Shown: in pieces, positions 11,820-23,690 of the stretch
How positions within the stretch are numbered: the stretch's first letter is position 1
Layout of the letters: each line of letters starts with the position of its first letter
DNA from: Antitrichia curtipendula
Taxonomy: Eukaryota > Streptophyta > Bryopsida > Hypnales > Leucodontaceae
DNA: 64,000 bases
Assembly: GCA_951230915.1 (NCBI GenBank)
Contig: OX579634.1
Coordinates: 41,863,570 to 41,927,569 of the forward strand
Reading direction: 5' to 3'
Position numbers and translations under genes: made by a program
Notes under the pieces: generated by a model
Told to the model about the DNA's origin: nothing
Databases searched by the model: none
What the model saw: the letters and a program-made list of their open reading frames with translations, nothing else

Positions 11820-12930
11820 CATCATTGGATTTCTCTTAAATCTTCACTTGTTGTTTAGATTTTCATCACTAGGCACTAACAAAATATTTAACTTCTTAAA
11901 GTATATAGTGCAAAACTTTGGACCTTGTTGGATAATGTTATGCCTTTTGAGTCCTATCACATTACACAACTTTTCTTCACATCATTTAACGATGGGCTAG
12001 GGATATCTTTGTGAATTGTTAAGGATTGCAATTACTATTGGTGCCATGACATGCAATAAATCACTATGCAAATTATCAATTGGCTTTTTAAGCTCCTCTC
12101 AACTTGGTTTCAAGTTTCAAAAACCTACAATTTAAACCATTTTATCACTAGACATGGAAACGTTTTGTTTTTTTTTCTATGATTTTTTCTCATTGATATT
12201 AATTTATCTTTGTCAATTTCATCTTCAATATTCACTTGTTTAGTTGAACTTTCAATACTTGTCAATAACAAAATATTCTACTTCTTTGAATGTATGGTAC
12301 AAAACTTTGAATGTTGTTGGATAATGTTATGCTTACTAAGTCTTATGAAAAGTTTCCTCGCTATATTCAACAATGGGGGGGTCTTTGTGAGTCATTGAAG
12401 ATTGCAATTACTTTTGGATGACATGGCATGTAGCAAATCACTATGCAAGCAACTATTGCTTTCTTATATGCCTTTGGACTTATTTTAAAGTTTTTTAAAC
12501 CTACAAAAGTCAAATCTATCTAGCCGTGGACACCAATTCATTGAATTTCTATTTTAATTTTTTATGAAAAATTTTCCTTACATTATTAATCAATAGGTAG
12601 GGGGGTCATTTGGAGTCACTAAAGATTGTGGTTACTTTTGGTGGTATGACATGTAGCAAAACACTGTTCAACTATCTGTATATTCCTTCCAACTAGCTAT
12701 TCAACTGAGCTAGCTTAAAGTTTTCAAAACCTATAACAACAATTTTTCTCTAGCCATGAATCCCCAATTGTTCAAGTTCTTATTTTATATTTCATCTTCT
12801 AATTGTCAGTTTCATCTTCAATTTTAATTGTTTATTTGAATTTTCAATACTTCACAATGATAAAATATTTCACTTTTTTGAAGGTAGTGCAAACTTTTAA
12901 ACTTAATGGATAATTTTATGTCTTTGAAGT
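11820..12930 (+). repeat. Diverged tandem repeat, unit about 375 bp
   Basis: Two landmarks recur in order. A block like 'gattgcaattactttttgg' followed by 'gacatg-catgtagcaaatcac' is at about 12025, 12397 and 12626. A block like 'caataacaaaatatt' followed by 'ggataatgttatg' is at about 11875, 12265 and 12855. The spacing is about 375-390 bp, with one unit shortened by about 150 bp. Units are clearly diverged, so the array is old. There is no coding role. Confidence 0.7.
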
Positions 12931-13049
12931 GCTATAAAAGGCTATTCTTTGGCCTTGGTTTTTCAAAGAATCCTATTATTTTTGGATTTATAGCCTGGCA
13001 ACCTGTCACAAAGAGTCCTATTAATGTCTTATAGTTTTGAATAAATTAA

Positions 13050-14856
13050 CCCTTAAAAGATCAAGTAGAATTTTTTTTGGCAATATAGTGTTTTAAATTA
13101 TCCATTTTTAAATGGAATTTTATTTTTTTATTTTAAATTTTCACACAACATGTGGTCAAGGAGTAGCTTTGAGGTGTAATGATTTTCATAACTTTTGACT
13201 ACATAGTTGAAAAATTACATATTGTATCATATGAAATTTCTTTCAGTGCCCACATAACCCAAGTAGCTAAGAAAAGTTCACATTTTTAAGAAATACAAAC
13301 TTGAAAGTGGTTTTCTAGATTTATATATACATTAAAAACTTTGAATCATTTCACTTTAATTAATGAGATGAAAGTTACGAGGAATTTTAGTTTGTGGTAA
13401 ATTATACAATTTCTACTTTAAAATGAACTTTGAAATCTTTTAATTATCCCCTAAAGGACCAAGTGTTTGTTAAACGTATACAAAAAATTTAGGTAGGTTC
13501 CTCTGAAGTCAGTTTTTGTTAGATGTTTACGAAATTTTGACATTAGATGTGAACATGTACCCCCTTAGTAGGAATATACCTTTTTTTTCCTGATTGGGTG
13601 CCCGGATGAAATATTATGTTTTTTTGAGCTTTGAGAGCAGTTCAAAAAATTTCACATAGCATGTGCAAAATTCCTCCTACAATTTTGAAATTTGGCAGGT
13701 ACATAATTTACATAATACAAAATGCAAATGTCAAAACAATAACCATCTGTAGTATAAAAAGTCTCACTATAGGAATTATAGGTATTAGTTATAATTTTTT
13801 TAAGAAAAAAGATACATTGTAAAGCTGAAAATAACTTTCACACCTCTATATTATATAAGAAAAAATTTGAAAAATGAAAAAAAAATTCTATAGAATAGCT
13901 TTCTATTGAAAGTTTATTTTGGTTGAATATTGATGCAATAGTCATCTTCATGTGAGCTCTATAAATATTTTAGTTGGAGAACATGCCATTTTAGCTCATT
14001 TTTCAATCCTTTCTAGACAATATATCTTATGTTATTTGGAATTGAATTTTTTGTCAATAGAAACCTTTAGTCATTGTTAAACAAAGTTCAAAATTTTAGG
14101 ATGAAATTATAGTTTATTCAAAAGTAAATAGGGGGTCAAAAAATCACTCCGCTACACGCGGGGACCCCAAATGTAGTGAAAGAGACCTCCCCTAGTCTAC
14201 AAATGGCACTTTTTCACAATTTATGCTTTAAATGTGCCTCAATTCTTTAGAAGCTAATTCAATTTTCAATATCTTGAAAAAAAAAAAATCATGAGATGTA
14301 TATATTTTTTTATTATAATAGTGCAACTATTGGAATTGACATTTTTCAATTCCATAACTAAATTCTTAACAGAATTTAGTATTTTAAATAATTTTCTACT
14401 TCTTTCTATATACTATTTTTCAAAGCGTGAATATGAAAAAAAATTGTTGAATTTTTTTTATATATATTTCCAATTTATTCCTTCAACATATTATGTAGAG
14501 TTTTAAGTTGTAGGATCTACACATTTTCAGATTAAAAGTTTGAAAGATGAAATCTAACCATTTGGAAAGCATTGGAAATCCACTCTTGTTTTTGAAATAC
14601 AAGCATCATGATCTTGCAATTGGTAAGGTTTCTTATTTTGAAATTTTAGGAGGGTGTACACTAACAAATCAACTAAAAGATCCTACAAATGGACTTGTTA
14701 AAAAATATATACTTGTTGAAGATTTTAGCCTTGCTGTAGAGACTAGTATTCAAAACCAAAGCCTTGCTTTAGAGACTGGTATTGAAGATGCACTAGTGTT
14801 TCTAGGCCTATGAATCAATTTTGGGCCTCTAAACATGTTAATCCTTCCTTTAGGTG
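13050..14856 (+). mobile_element. piggyBac-like element PBa with nested insertion
   Basis: It is flanked by TTAA at 13046-13049 and 14857-14860. The left end CCCTTAAAAGATC and the body (for example 'actttgaatcatttcac' and 'aactttgaaatctttt') match the full copy at 52516-53451. That sequence stops at about 13447 and resumes at about 14258 ('caattttcaatatcttg'). The gap is filled by a second TTAA-type element. An 88-codon frame at 14547-14813 lies inside the repeat and is degraded in the sister copy at 23145, so I do not call it a gene. Confidence 0.8.
13448..14253. mobile_element. Nested TTAA-type element inside PBa (~806 bp)
   Basis: The left end CCCCTAAAGGACC follows TTAT (13444-13447). The right end ctttagaag precedes CTAA (14254-14257). 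Both flanks are one change from TTAA, and the interrupted PBa sequence continues on each side. Its interior from about 13790 to 14115 matches the 16350-16916 and 62504-63060 elements, so a fragment of that other family is captured within it. Confidence 0.65.
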
Positions 14857-14889
14857 TTAAACATTGTTAAAAAAAATGGTCTATCTATG

Positions 14890-15070
14890 CAATTGGGAAT
14901 CATCAAGGATTACAATTTACCTTTTGGTGACATGCCATGTCCCAATCACCATACATGAAGTTGCCGGTTTCCTACGCTCCTTCCAACCAATAGTCTTAAA
15001 GTTTTCCCAATGCCTCCTAAAGCCATTTTTTTCTCGCCGAGGATCCATGTTGGTTGAATTTTTTTAGCCA
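14890..15070 (+). repeat. Single fragment of the ~375 bp tandem repeat
   Basis: The blocks 'ggattacaatttaccttttgg', 'gacatgcca' and 'tcttaaagttttccc' match the array at 11820-12930. This is a dispersed copy about 2 kb downstream of the array. Confidence 0.6.
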
Positions 15071-15109
15071 TTGACAAAGACAAAAAAATATTGTACCACA
15101 TTGACTTCC

Positions 15110-15910
15110 AAGGGAGCTCTACCCTTGGCCCAGTACGTCGCTTTCTAAACCCTCAAAACTAAATTCATTTTTGTCCGAAACTGACCTGACCATACCGGAC
15201 AACGTACGACACATTATGACTCAGAGCAAAGTCCAGTAACTATCTCCACGCTCCAATGGCCACACGCCACGCGACCCATAAAGCCACATGGCCAAGCAAA
15301 ATAAAACTAGATGCAAAAAAGAAAAGAAAAGCCATGTCCCTCTATCCCTGAACAAACCGCGGAGCGACAACATTCCTTCCCCCTTGTGTCCAAAATATCA
15401 AAGGATCCGCGGCCCCCATGGATGGCCCCTGTAGAAAATGGGGTTCTTTTTGGACCACGCTCCCATTCCTTTTGGTATTGATATTTGAGGAAACTGATGA
15501 GGGAACCACACATGTGATGCCACCCGGTCAGTGGGAATGGAATGGGGGAATATCATTACTATTATTATTATTTATTTTTTGAAGGTTCCAAGGGCAACTG
15601 ACAGACCGACTGCATTGAATTGGAGGGCTGGCACACCGCCCCTGACTGGGTGGCTTTCGGTTTTGGTCGGCTTTGGTCGGCTGGTAGTTAGAGTCATCAC
15701 AAGTATCAAGCATTGGAGGGGGAAAGATCTAAGGGCGAAGCTCCAAACTTCATGGCAATTACTTACGTGCGAGGGCAAAGCGAAAACGAGTGATGTTTTC
15801 TTGCTACAATCATCACTGGTCTACGCTTTAGAGCGTCCGCAGCGCGTGCCTGGACCAGAAATAGGGACAGGACCAGAATTTCCAAGTTGGGGAGCGTCGG
15901 AGACGGGTGG
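15110..15910. other. GC-rich island, unassigned
   Basis: CpG-containing, GC-richer sequence (around 15200-15450 and 15590-15900) is bounded by AT-rich DNA. Open frames of 60-160 codons overlap on both strands and look like by-products of high GC; none shows a recognisable domain. The word gtcggctttggtcggctgg is a short tandem duplication at about 15665-15683. Confidence 0.35.
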
Positions 15911-16006
15911 GTTTTTAAATTATTTTTTTTATAAAAATGGACCCAATGCAAATCGAACGTCAAAATGGACTATAAAAAAGAGGAGAAGCAAAAGATTCTA
16001 CATTAA

Positions 16007-16227
16007 TCCTTAAAGGACACCACGGACGTTTTGTGTCCGATGAATGATAGGGAATCTTTCTGTGTAGGGACATAAATGCAACTATTCATCCTTGGAATTT
16101 TGTTGTGAAAAGGGGAGGTCTACAACAGTTTGACTTCCAATTAGTGCTTTTGCATTTTTTTTAAGCCAATGATTCCCACAGTATCTAAAAGGATGATTTT
16201 CACGGTCACGAGTTTGTCCTTTAAGGA
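16007..16227. mobile_element. Short piggyBac-like MITE (221 bp)
   Basis: It has perfect 13-bp terminal inverted repeats (TCCTTAAAGGACA) and an exact TTAA on both sides (16003-16006 and 16228-16231). It is the best-preserved short member of the TTAA class. The interior is non-coding. The next base after the right TTAA starts another CCCCTGAAG-type end, so two elements share one TTAA. Confidence 0.85.
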
Positions 16228-16349
16228 TTAACCCCTGAAGTTCTTTGACTATGTTTCGCCCAAAAATACTCAAAAATGGATTGTTTTGATGGCAAAGCTT
16301 GCACCCCAAAATGATACATAGAATCTTGTTGCATCTTACCGTAAGATCT

Positions 16350-16916
16350 CGGGGGATGGGGTCACTTAGAGTATCCATTAGAAACCACGTGCGAACAAAA
16401 CTTTGGACCCCCCTATTTATTTTTTGAATTTTAAATTAAAAAATAAAATAAAAATATGAATAGATTTTTCTACTTTGAAAGTTTTGAGTTTTGAATTATT
16501 GATATTTTTATTTTTTAATAATAATTAGTTACAAATTTTTGAAATAAATATATATACTATAACATTGAAAAATAACTTTCACACCCCTATATTATATAAG
16601 AAAAAATTGTCTAAAAAATGAACAAAAAAATTCTAAAAATAATCTTCTATTGAAAGTTCATTTTGAGTTGAATATTGATTCAGTGGTCATCTAAATGTGT
16701 TCTCTATAATTATTTGAGTTGAAAAACATGTCATTTTAGTTCATTTTCAGCCTCTTCTAAAATTCATTTCATATTTTATTTAAGTTGGAAATTTTGGCAA
16801 TAGAAATCCATAGTTGTTATTAAATAATGCTCAAAATTTTAGGTTGAAATAATAGTTTATTAGAAATCACTTGTTTGCACATGGTTTGTTGTAGTAGAAC
16901 CAAGTGCATCCCCCAA
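16350..16916 (+). mobile_element. MULE-like non-autonomous element, family M, copy 1
   Basis: The element is flanked by the near-identical words CCGTAAGATCT (16339-16349) and GCGTAAAATCT (16917-16927), a diverged 9-11 bp target duplication. It begins with a run of G, followed by cacttag, and ends with aagtgcatcccc. The body is colinear with 62504-63060, for example 'gagtatccatta', 'aactttcacacccctatatta' and 'gttctctataattatttgagtt'. It is non-coding. The duplication length fits Mutator-like elements. Confidence 0.75.
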
Positions 16917-16927
16917 GCGTAAAATCT

Positions 16928-18539
16928 ACTGGTAATCTATGTCATAATGTTGTAATAAGAAAAATTGAGAGGTTTTGACTGCATATATTATAAGATTATG
17001 GCGTTTGAAGTTGAAAAAATATGTTTTGGAGGGACATCCAGATTTTGGGTAGCTCTAGTTTGGAGAGGCTTTTGCACGATTTCATTTTACTTTTTTGCTT
17101 GGACATTTTTTGCTCTATTTTTGTGACAAAGTTGGCCACATGTTAAAAAAAAATCATAACATTTCAAGTAGGGAACTTGTACCAAAAAATTCCAATAGAA
17201 AACTAGCTTAAAAAATAGTCTCATACAAAGTCCTTTTTCAACAATTTATGGCTTGCACATATAATAATTCTTCAAAATGTGAACAATGGGGTTATAGATT
17301 TTAGCAAGACCTAAAGGAATAAATGAAAATAAAAATAATTGCCCAAAATATCAAACTTTGGCAAGCTTGATCAATCCAAGCTAAAAGAAAGGGTACATTA
17401 GGAAAAACTTAAACCTTGGAGTTAGAGGGTCATTTGATTTTCATTTTCGCCCCTTCCCCCTACAATGCAAATACTGAATTTTTTAAATTAAATTTAAAAA
17501 TTAAAAATGTTTTTGAAATGGCCTACATGGTGGGGCACTAGTAATGCCCCGTCAAATTCTTTATTTTTTTATTTAAAAAAAAAATCCCTGTAATTGCACT
17601 GCTGCCATGCAATCTCGCGGCCTTCTGCAGAGCTGAATTGTTTCCTAATGATTGGGCATATTGGGCGTGGCATGGGAGGTGGTCAGGTTAGTGTTAGCAA
17701 AACCCAACTCACCTCGAATCATTAAGAGAAAGTTAGATCACGTTCTCCTTGATTTTGAAGATGTTCCTTGCTTCATAAACTATAATTTTTGGATATTCAA
17801 CATTAAATTATGAAGAATCCCAAAATATTTAATATGCGTATCTTCCATGAATACAGTTCTAAACCCACTCATTGGATGTGCACTTGTGTGAGTAGAGAAG
17901 TTATTTATACAAGTGGGGTGGTATCAGGTAAAACAACCCATGTGGGATATGTAAATTAGAATTACAGAAGCTCAACTGCTCCTAGTTAAGGAAAAAGTAG
18001 GAATTTTGTTCAAATTGTAATTTCAGGCTTTATTTTAGAATAGTAGAATGACTTTTTTCAAGAGACTTTGAATTAAGAAAAGTTGCTAAATCAAGCTAAA
18101 TTTCATCTCCAAGAATCCATTTGAGATTTCAGGTCTTCAATCAAAAGTTATGGACAAATTTTAGAGAGGGGTTGCAAGGAACATATTTTTTTTACATTTT
18201 CAAACATGCTCTCTAAATTGTCCATAACTTTTTTTTTGGAGGCTCAAAATCACAAATGAGTTTTTGAAGTTGAAAATTATTTCGATTCACCAACTTTTTT
18301 TTAATTCAAATTTTTTCGAGAAAAATTATTCTACTCTATCAAAATGAGGTATGAAATTTTACTTTGAATACAATTCCTATGTTTTGACAATGAGCGGTCA
18401 AGCTTTCACCTTCAAATTATCCCATACCCTTTGAGGATTCATAATGGATAATGGATTTAATTATAAAAATAACCTCTCCGCCCTTCATTCCTACTATTGT
18501 TAATGAAACAATTGCTTTATTTTGCCATACCTTTTTTGG
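16928..18539. other. AT-rich intergenic DNA, no gene recognised
   Basis: The block around 17905-17960 (tacaagtggggtggta...catgtgggatatgtaaa) recurs near 32829-32880. Otherwise I see no structure. Confidence 0.45.
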
Positions 18540-18544
18540 CATGG

Positions 18545-18662
18545 TAGTTTGTCAAATGACAAATTTATAATTGACTTAATAGATGTTTGGGGAGTTTTAA
18601 TTTCCTTAATTCAAATGCGGTAGTTACATTGAGTCAATTACAAATTTGTCATTTGAAAAATA
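18545..18662. repeat. Short foldback repeat
   Basis: Arms of about 30 bp (gtcaaatgacaaatttataattgact and, inverted, the same with one or two changes) lie at about 18552-18580 and 18630-18658, separated by about 50 bp. Confidence 0.65.
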
Positions 18663-19445
18663 CGGATAACCGCCCCATTAGGCCAAAAGAAGATATAGAG
18701 CACCCACCTCTCAGCCACCACCTCCTTGTACCGTATATTGTGACAAATTTATAAGTCCAAATAAATACCAAAGAGGTCCCCTAGTCTTAACCTACACATA
18801 ATAGTGAAATTAGGTCATCTTAACAATTAGGTTGCCTTCCCCCAAGAAAATTACTTTATAAGCCATCAAAGTCAACAATTATTTCTACATATTTTTCCAT
18901 TTATACTCATGGAAGTTTAAAATTTTCAATTACAACAGTATCTAATTGAAAAATAATGCATTCTTATACAATAACAATAAATATTTATTTAGTGTCAAAT
19001 GTCAAGAAATTAGTATGGGGCAACCTAATTTAACTATTTTGTGTAGAGCAAGAGGAGCTATGCACAAGATCCTATTGGCAATGCAAATTTTGCTCTAGTG
19101 TAAATTACCTTGCTTGTGCTGCCTTCCATTTATGAAAAATGGCATTTTTCCTATAACTTTTTTATGGGCGCATTCAATTGTAATTTTTTGGGGTGGAGTT
19201 TCAAGGTACTTCTTGTCTCCACATCCAATTTTTTTATTTTAAAACTAGTAAAATTTTCTTTTTTGTAGTGAGCTTCCCAAAATCACTATGTTGCCAAAAA
19301 AAACATTGTTTGCCTTTAGGAATTAAAAAAAAACTTTTCATGCAAAAAATGGAAGGTCTAGTTTATTGGCATATGCAATAATGCTTGACAAGGTATGACA
19401 ATTATGAATCTTTCTATTGTGAGCTAAGTTGCAAGCCGTTGAATA
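18663..19445. other. AT-rich spacer, nothing recognised
   Basis: There is no supported gene or repeat structure. Confidence 0.4.
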
Positions 19446-19674
19446 CGAGCATGTGAGCATGGAATCTATGAGCCCATGAGCCTAAGAGCTTATATTATAG
19501 ACCCCTTCTATGGTTATAGGTGTCTATGTTATAGGCACCTATATTATAGATTTTTTCCATGTTATAGTGTACATATGTTGTAGGTACATATATTATAAAC
19601 ACCTCCAAATGGTTGTGAGTACATACCTACAATTAGGTTCAAAACTTAAAGGCTCATGTCTCTCTGCTCATGCA
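19446..19674. repeat. Foldback MITE-like element, family W, copy 1
   Basis: Its ends are GC-balanced inverted words built on tgagc/gctca (catgtgagcatgg, gagcccatgagcct; right side ggctcatg and gctcatgc). The centre contains several degenerate copies of 'tataggtgtctatattata'. The same organisation occurs at 39964-40177. Confidence 0.6.
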
Positions 19675-20561
19675 CTAGCATTGTTGGTTGCGGGCCTATG
19701 GAAGCACCAATTGATGATCGGATGCTCACTATTGTGAGCATCTCCGGAATCAATGTATATCTATTGTTGAAGAAACAATATTATAACATCTACCAAGAAG
19801 AAATAACTCCAAGCACTAAGGAATTGGCGTACATAAAGAGTATGTTCATTTAGAAGTCATTCTGAGTGACTTCTAAACTACATACCTTTGTAAGAAGAAG
19901 ACAACAAATCCAAGATAATTTATTTATTTGGAAAGGGTAGAAAAGAAAGGGATTAGGATGATTTGTTGGAACTAGTGTAGGTTCTTAAATGAGGATGAAA
20001 GTAGTGTTGGATGATGATGGATAGAATTAATGTATTAGAAAACTTCATGTTTGTTGGAGAGTGTATGGTTGTTTTTAAGTTCCCAATTGTAGAAGGGGAT
20101 ATAAGAGGCATATTTGATAGCAATTTTGTTAAAAATTACTAATAGAGTATATAGTTTATGACAAAAATTGAAATTTCCAACTATTGGTGAAGAAATTGTG
20201 ATGAAAGTGTAGGTGTTGTACGCAAGGGCTGATAATTACTATTGTAAGTGGTGGTGTACTCTATCCTAGGTTCTTAGTGTTCATGATGATTGATTGATAT
20301 TCATTGAATTTATATGCTACATAGACTTGGGAGACTCTGTCATCATAGGAAGAGAATTTGGTGAATTGTATTTTATGTTGTTGTAATGGAGTTGTCTAAG
20401 AGTCATTTTAGAAAGGTGTTGTGTAGATTGAGGGTAAGTTTGGGCATAGTTTGGCATTGTAGGAGCATTGTTTTGGGATAGGATACGGGCAAGGGTATGT
20501 CTACTAAGAAAACTTTCACCCACCCTAATTTTGGTATACAATATCTAAATGATGCGTTATT
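19675..20561. other. AT-rich spacer, nothing recognised
   Basis: There is no domain, repeat or RNA gene I can support here. Confidence 0.4.
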
Positions 20562-21630
20562 TGGGATCGTTGCAAGAAACACCAATTGTTTTTAGAAATA
20601 TTTTGCAATATTGTAGTTGTTTTGTGCTATAACTTTTGAATTATGAATCCAATGCCAATTTTTTTTCAAAATGCATTAATTGTCATTGTATCCCTTATTT
20701 TTTATAAATTAAAAAAAATCATTTTTATATTTAATAGTCATTTTTGATAATATGTCACACTTTTGTGTTTAGGGTTTTTGAATACTATTGAATAATTTAA
20801 ATTAATGATTTTTAGTTGAAATTTCTGTGGTATATTCCTATAGTAGGCATACATGTTCCTACTAAAAGGAATCTAAAAGAACATTATTTTATGTCCTCCA
20901 CATTTGTGCAAGAGACCTCCCTTGCGAATACATTTTCAACCTTAGAAATGGTTTTGACCTCATTTTTTTGGTCAAATCTCATCACCATGAAGTCCTTTCA
21001 AATGGCCAATATCTAATTTCTAAATCTTTTTACTATAGTTGATTTATTATAAATTAAAACCTCAACATACATCTTTTCTATCCACAATTATGTGTCTGAT
21101 AATATGTCCCAAATAGTATATGTTTTGACATTTTTAAGTGTGAAAAGTAGGAAAAACAATTTTCAAAGAAACCAAAAATTGGCCATTTGGGAAGACTTCA
21201 TGATAATGAGATTTGACCAAAAAATGAGGACAAAACCATTTCTAATGTTTAGACATGTACATACAAGGTAGGTCTCTTTGCACAAACATGGTAGATATTA
21301 AATAATATTTCTTTAGATTCCCTTTGGTAGGAACATATTCATCCACTCTAGGAATATATCACAAAATTTCAAATAAGAATAATTAATTTAAACCACTCAA
21401 TAGTATTCAAAATCCCTAAATTTGAAATTGGGACATATTTAAAAAATCGATTGTTAAATATAAAATGTGCTTCTTCTTCTTTTTTAAAGTAAGGGATACA
21501 ATTACAATCAAAGCTTCTAGATACAAATATTTTATTTTGACATCATAATTCAAAAGTTATAGTAGAAGACAACCGCAATTTTAGAAAACTCTACAAAAAC
21601 AACACAGTGTTTCTTGCAACAACCCTTTGG
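20562..21630. mobile_element. Large foldback element, ~450 bp arms
   Basis: The left arm (about 20567-21015) and right arm (about 21172-21628) are inverted copies over their whole length. Paired landmarks include gttgcaagaaacac / gtgtttcttgcaac, 'ataacttttgaattatga', 'gtatccctta', 'ttttgaatactattga' and 'tttttggtcaaatctcat'. The spacer is about 155 bp. A 66-codon frame in the left arm is not preserved in the right arm and is not a gene. No target duplication was resolved. The structure resembles foldback or large terminal-inverted-repeat transposons. Confidence 0.8.
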
Positions 21631-23140
21631 TGCACTGAAATCTCCTTTCGTTTTAATAACTCTTTATTTTCCTAATAGCACCTAAAAAAATAAAATAAAA
21701 TGGTTTCTAGTAGAAGAATTCAATATAAAATAAATAGCATGTATTGCAATGAATTATCATATGTGCCTCTCTGACCATATTTGGTTGAGGCAAAACTAAA
21801 AGTTTACACTTTATCAAGAAAAGTGATTTGTTCAAGATGATTAGAATATCACCATATAAAGATTTAAGGTTACCCTCACTTCCAATTGACTGATCAAGAA
21901 AATTATATTTGAATCATTACAAAAAAAATTTAAAAGTGTGAAGGTCAAATTCATTCATTAATTTTTATTCCCTCTATCCTACTAAAAACTACCAAATTAG
22001 GCACAATTTATGTCCCACTAAAAAGCTCCGTTTATTGATTTCAACCATTGAGTAAAGTGAGGGTATGGACAAGGCGCCTTGTCCATTGAATGACCTCGTG
22101 GGAGTAAGTGGCAAGTAAGCATTCCTTTCCTAGCAAGCTTCGCCTTGTCCATATGAGGCACCTTGTGCTTGATGCTTCTTCAAACAATAGTGTTGACGAT
22201 GGATTCGGTGACGACTTGGGTACTTTGCAAATTTGTTTATGAAGGGGGCCAAGTTTTCTTGTTGTGGTATTTAGGTTGGAAACATATATTTCTACAATAA
22301 TATTGTTGCATCAACCTTTGAACCATCAAGAATGCTAGGCTAGCAACATTCATAAACGATGCTCAAATTTGATACTTTCTACATAGGTTTTGGATGCCTA
22401 AATGATAGTGCCTAAGTTGGAGATTTTGCATAGATTTAGGGGATGGGTTACTAGTTCTTGAATGCACGTATCACTAGCACAAAGACTAAAAATATAGTTA
22501 ATCCCTCATAGAGTGTCCTTTTGGAGTTTTTTAGTTAGATAGAGGTAGTAAATTTTAATTTTATTAGGTGTATTATAAATCAAGGGAAGTTTTTGTGTTT
22601 TTGTATATGGTATACAATTAGAATTATAGCTTTATAGTCTGAGATTACAAATAAAATAATTTTGTTTATCAGGTATTAATATTTCAATTTACAAGCAATT
22701 AACTTTCAGTTTTTTTTATAAAGACAAAACATATTATTTTTCTTATAAACTTTAGAGCAATTACCCTAAAATCAAGAGACTCTAGAGTGCACTCGAAGAT
22801 GCAATATTAAAACTCTCAATTGGAGTTTTCAAGAACTTGATTTATCAAATTAACAAATTAGACATCTTTAATAAATAAAAAAGATAAATGTGTGTATAGT
22901 TTGAGTACATCTCATACTTTTATTTAAGTGTACCAAAATTCATCTTAAAAATCATACTCTTAATATTTCTAATGGATATGGATAGGTTTTGTTTAATAGA
23001 TATATAATAAAAAAAATTAAAAAACTAAAAAAAACTAAAACCAAACAAATGGAAAATCCATATTCTTCACTACAATCCTTCTATACAACTCAAGTAGAAA
23101 AAGTTGTTAAAACTATTTACAAATTATGAATTTCAAATTA
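21631..23140. other. AT-rich intergenic DNA, no gene recognised
   Basis: A perfect palindrome sits at 22065-22086. TTAATCCCTCATAGAGTG near 22500 resembles a decayed left end of the TTAA class, but no partner was found. Confidence 0.4.
22065..22086. repeat. Perfect 22-bp palindrome
   Basis: The two 11-base halves (atggacaaggc and gccttgtccat) are exact reverse complements without a spacer. A further copy of gccttgtccat occurs at about 22143-22153. The function is unknown. Confidence 0.85.
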
Positions 23141-23144
23141 CTAA

Positions 23145-23686
23145 CCTTTAAAGGACCAATTGCGAGTAGCATTTTTTGGCAACCCGGCATTTTTGGTCAT
23201 CCATTCATGAATGGAATTTTCGTTTTTTCCTTTTGAGATTTTCACATAACATGATTTTCAATTCCATAACTAAATTCTAAACAATTTAGTATTTTGTGTC
23301 ATTTTCTACTTTTTTCTATTTATTATTTTTTCAAGAAAGAATGTGAAATATTTTATATATATATTCCCAACTTATTTCTTCAAAATATTATGGAGAATTG
23401 CAAGTTGTAGGATCTACACATTTTTGGATAAAAAGTTTTAGAAGATGAAATCTAACCATTTGGAAAGAGTTGAAAATACTTCTTTTTGAAATCCAAGCAT
23501 TGTGATCTTGTAGTTGATAAGGTTTCTCATTCTAAAATTTTAGGAAGGTGTATTCTAACAAGTTAAATAAAGGATCCTACAATTGTGTTGATTAAAAAAT
23601 AAATATAGATGAAGACTTTAGCTTTGATTTGGAAACTAGCATTTTGAAGTAGTTTTGGATCTTTAAACATAAAAGAACTTTAGTGG
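23145..23686 (+). mobile_element. piggyBac-like element PBa, internally deleted (542 bp)
   Basis: The left end CCTTTAAAGGACC follows CTAA (23141-23144). The right end acttTAGTGG precedes TTGA (23687-23690). The distal half is colinear with 14258-14856 (for example 'gatgaaatctaaccatttgg' and 'gtaggatctacacattttt'). Roughly 450 bp present in the full copies is missing after the left ~130 bp. Confidence 0.75.
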
Positions 23687-23690
23687 TTGA

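Noticed and set aside
14547..14813. 88-codon plus-strand frame
   Set aside because: It lies inside the PBa repeat, and the sister copy at 23145-23686 has it broken, so it is not under selection.
15531..16013. 160-codon plus-strand frame
   Set aside because: It overlaps frames on the other strand in a GC-rich island, shows no recognisable domain, and its end reaches the TTAA-type MITE boundary.
20816..21016. 66-codon plus-strand frame
   Set aside because: It is part of the left arm of the foldback element; the right arm does not preserve it.
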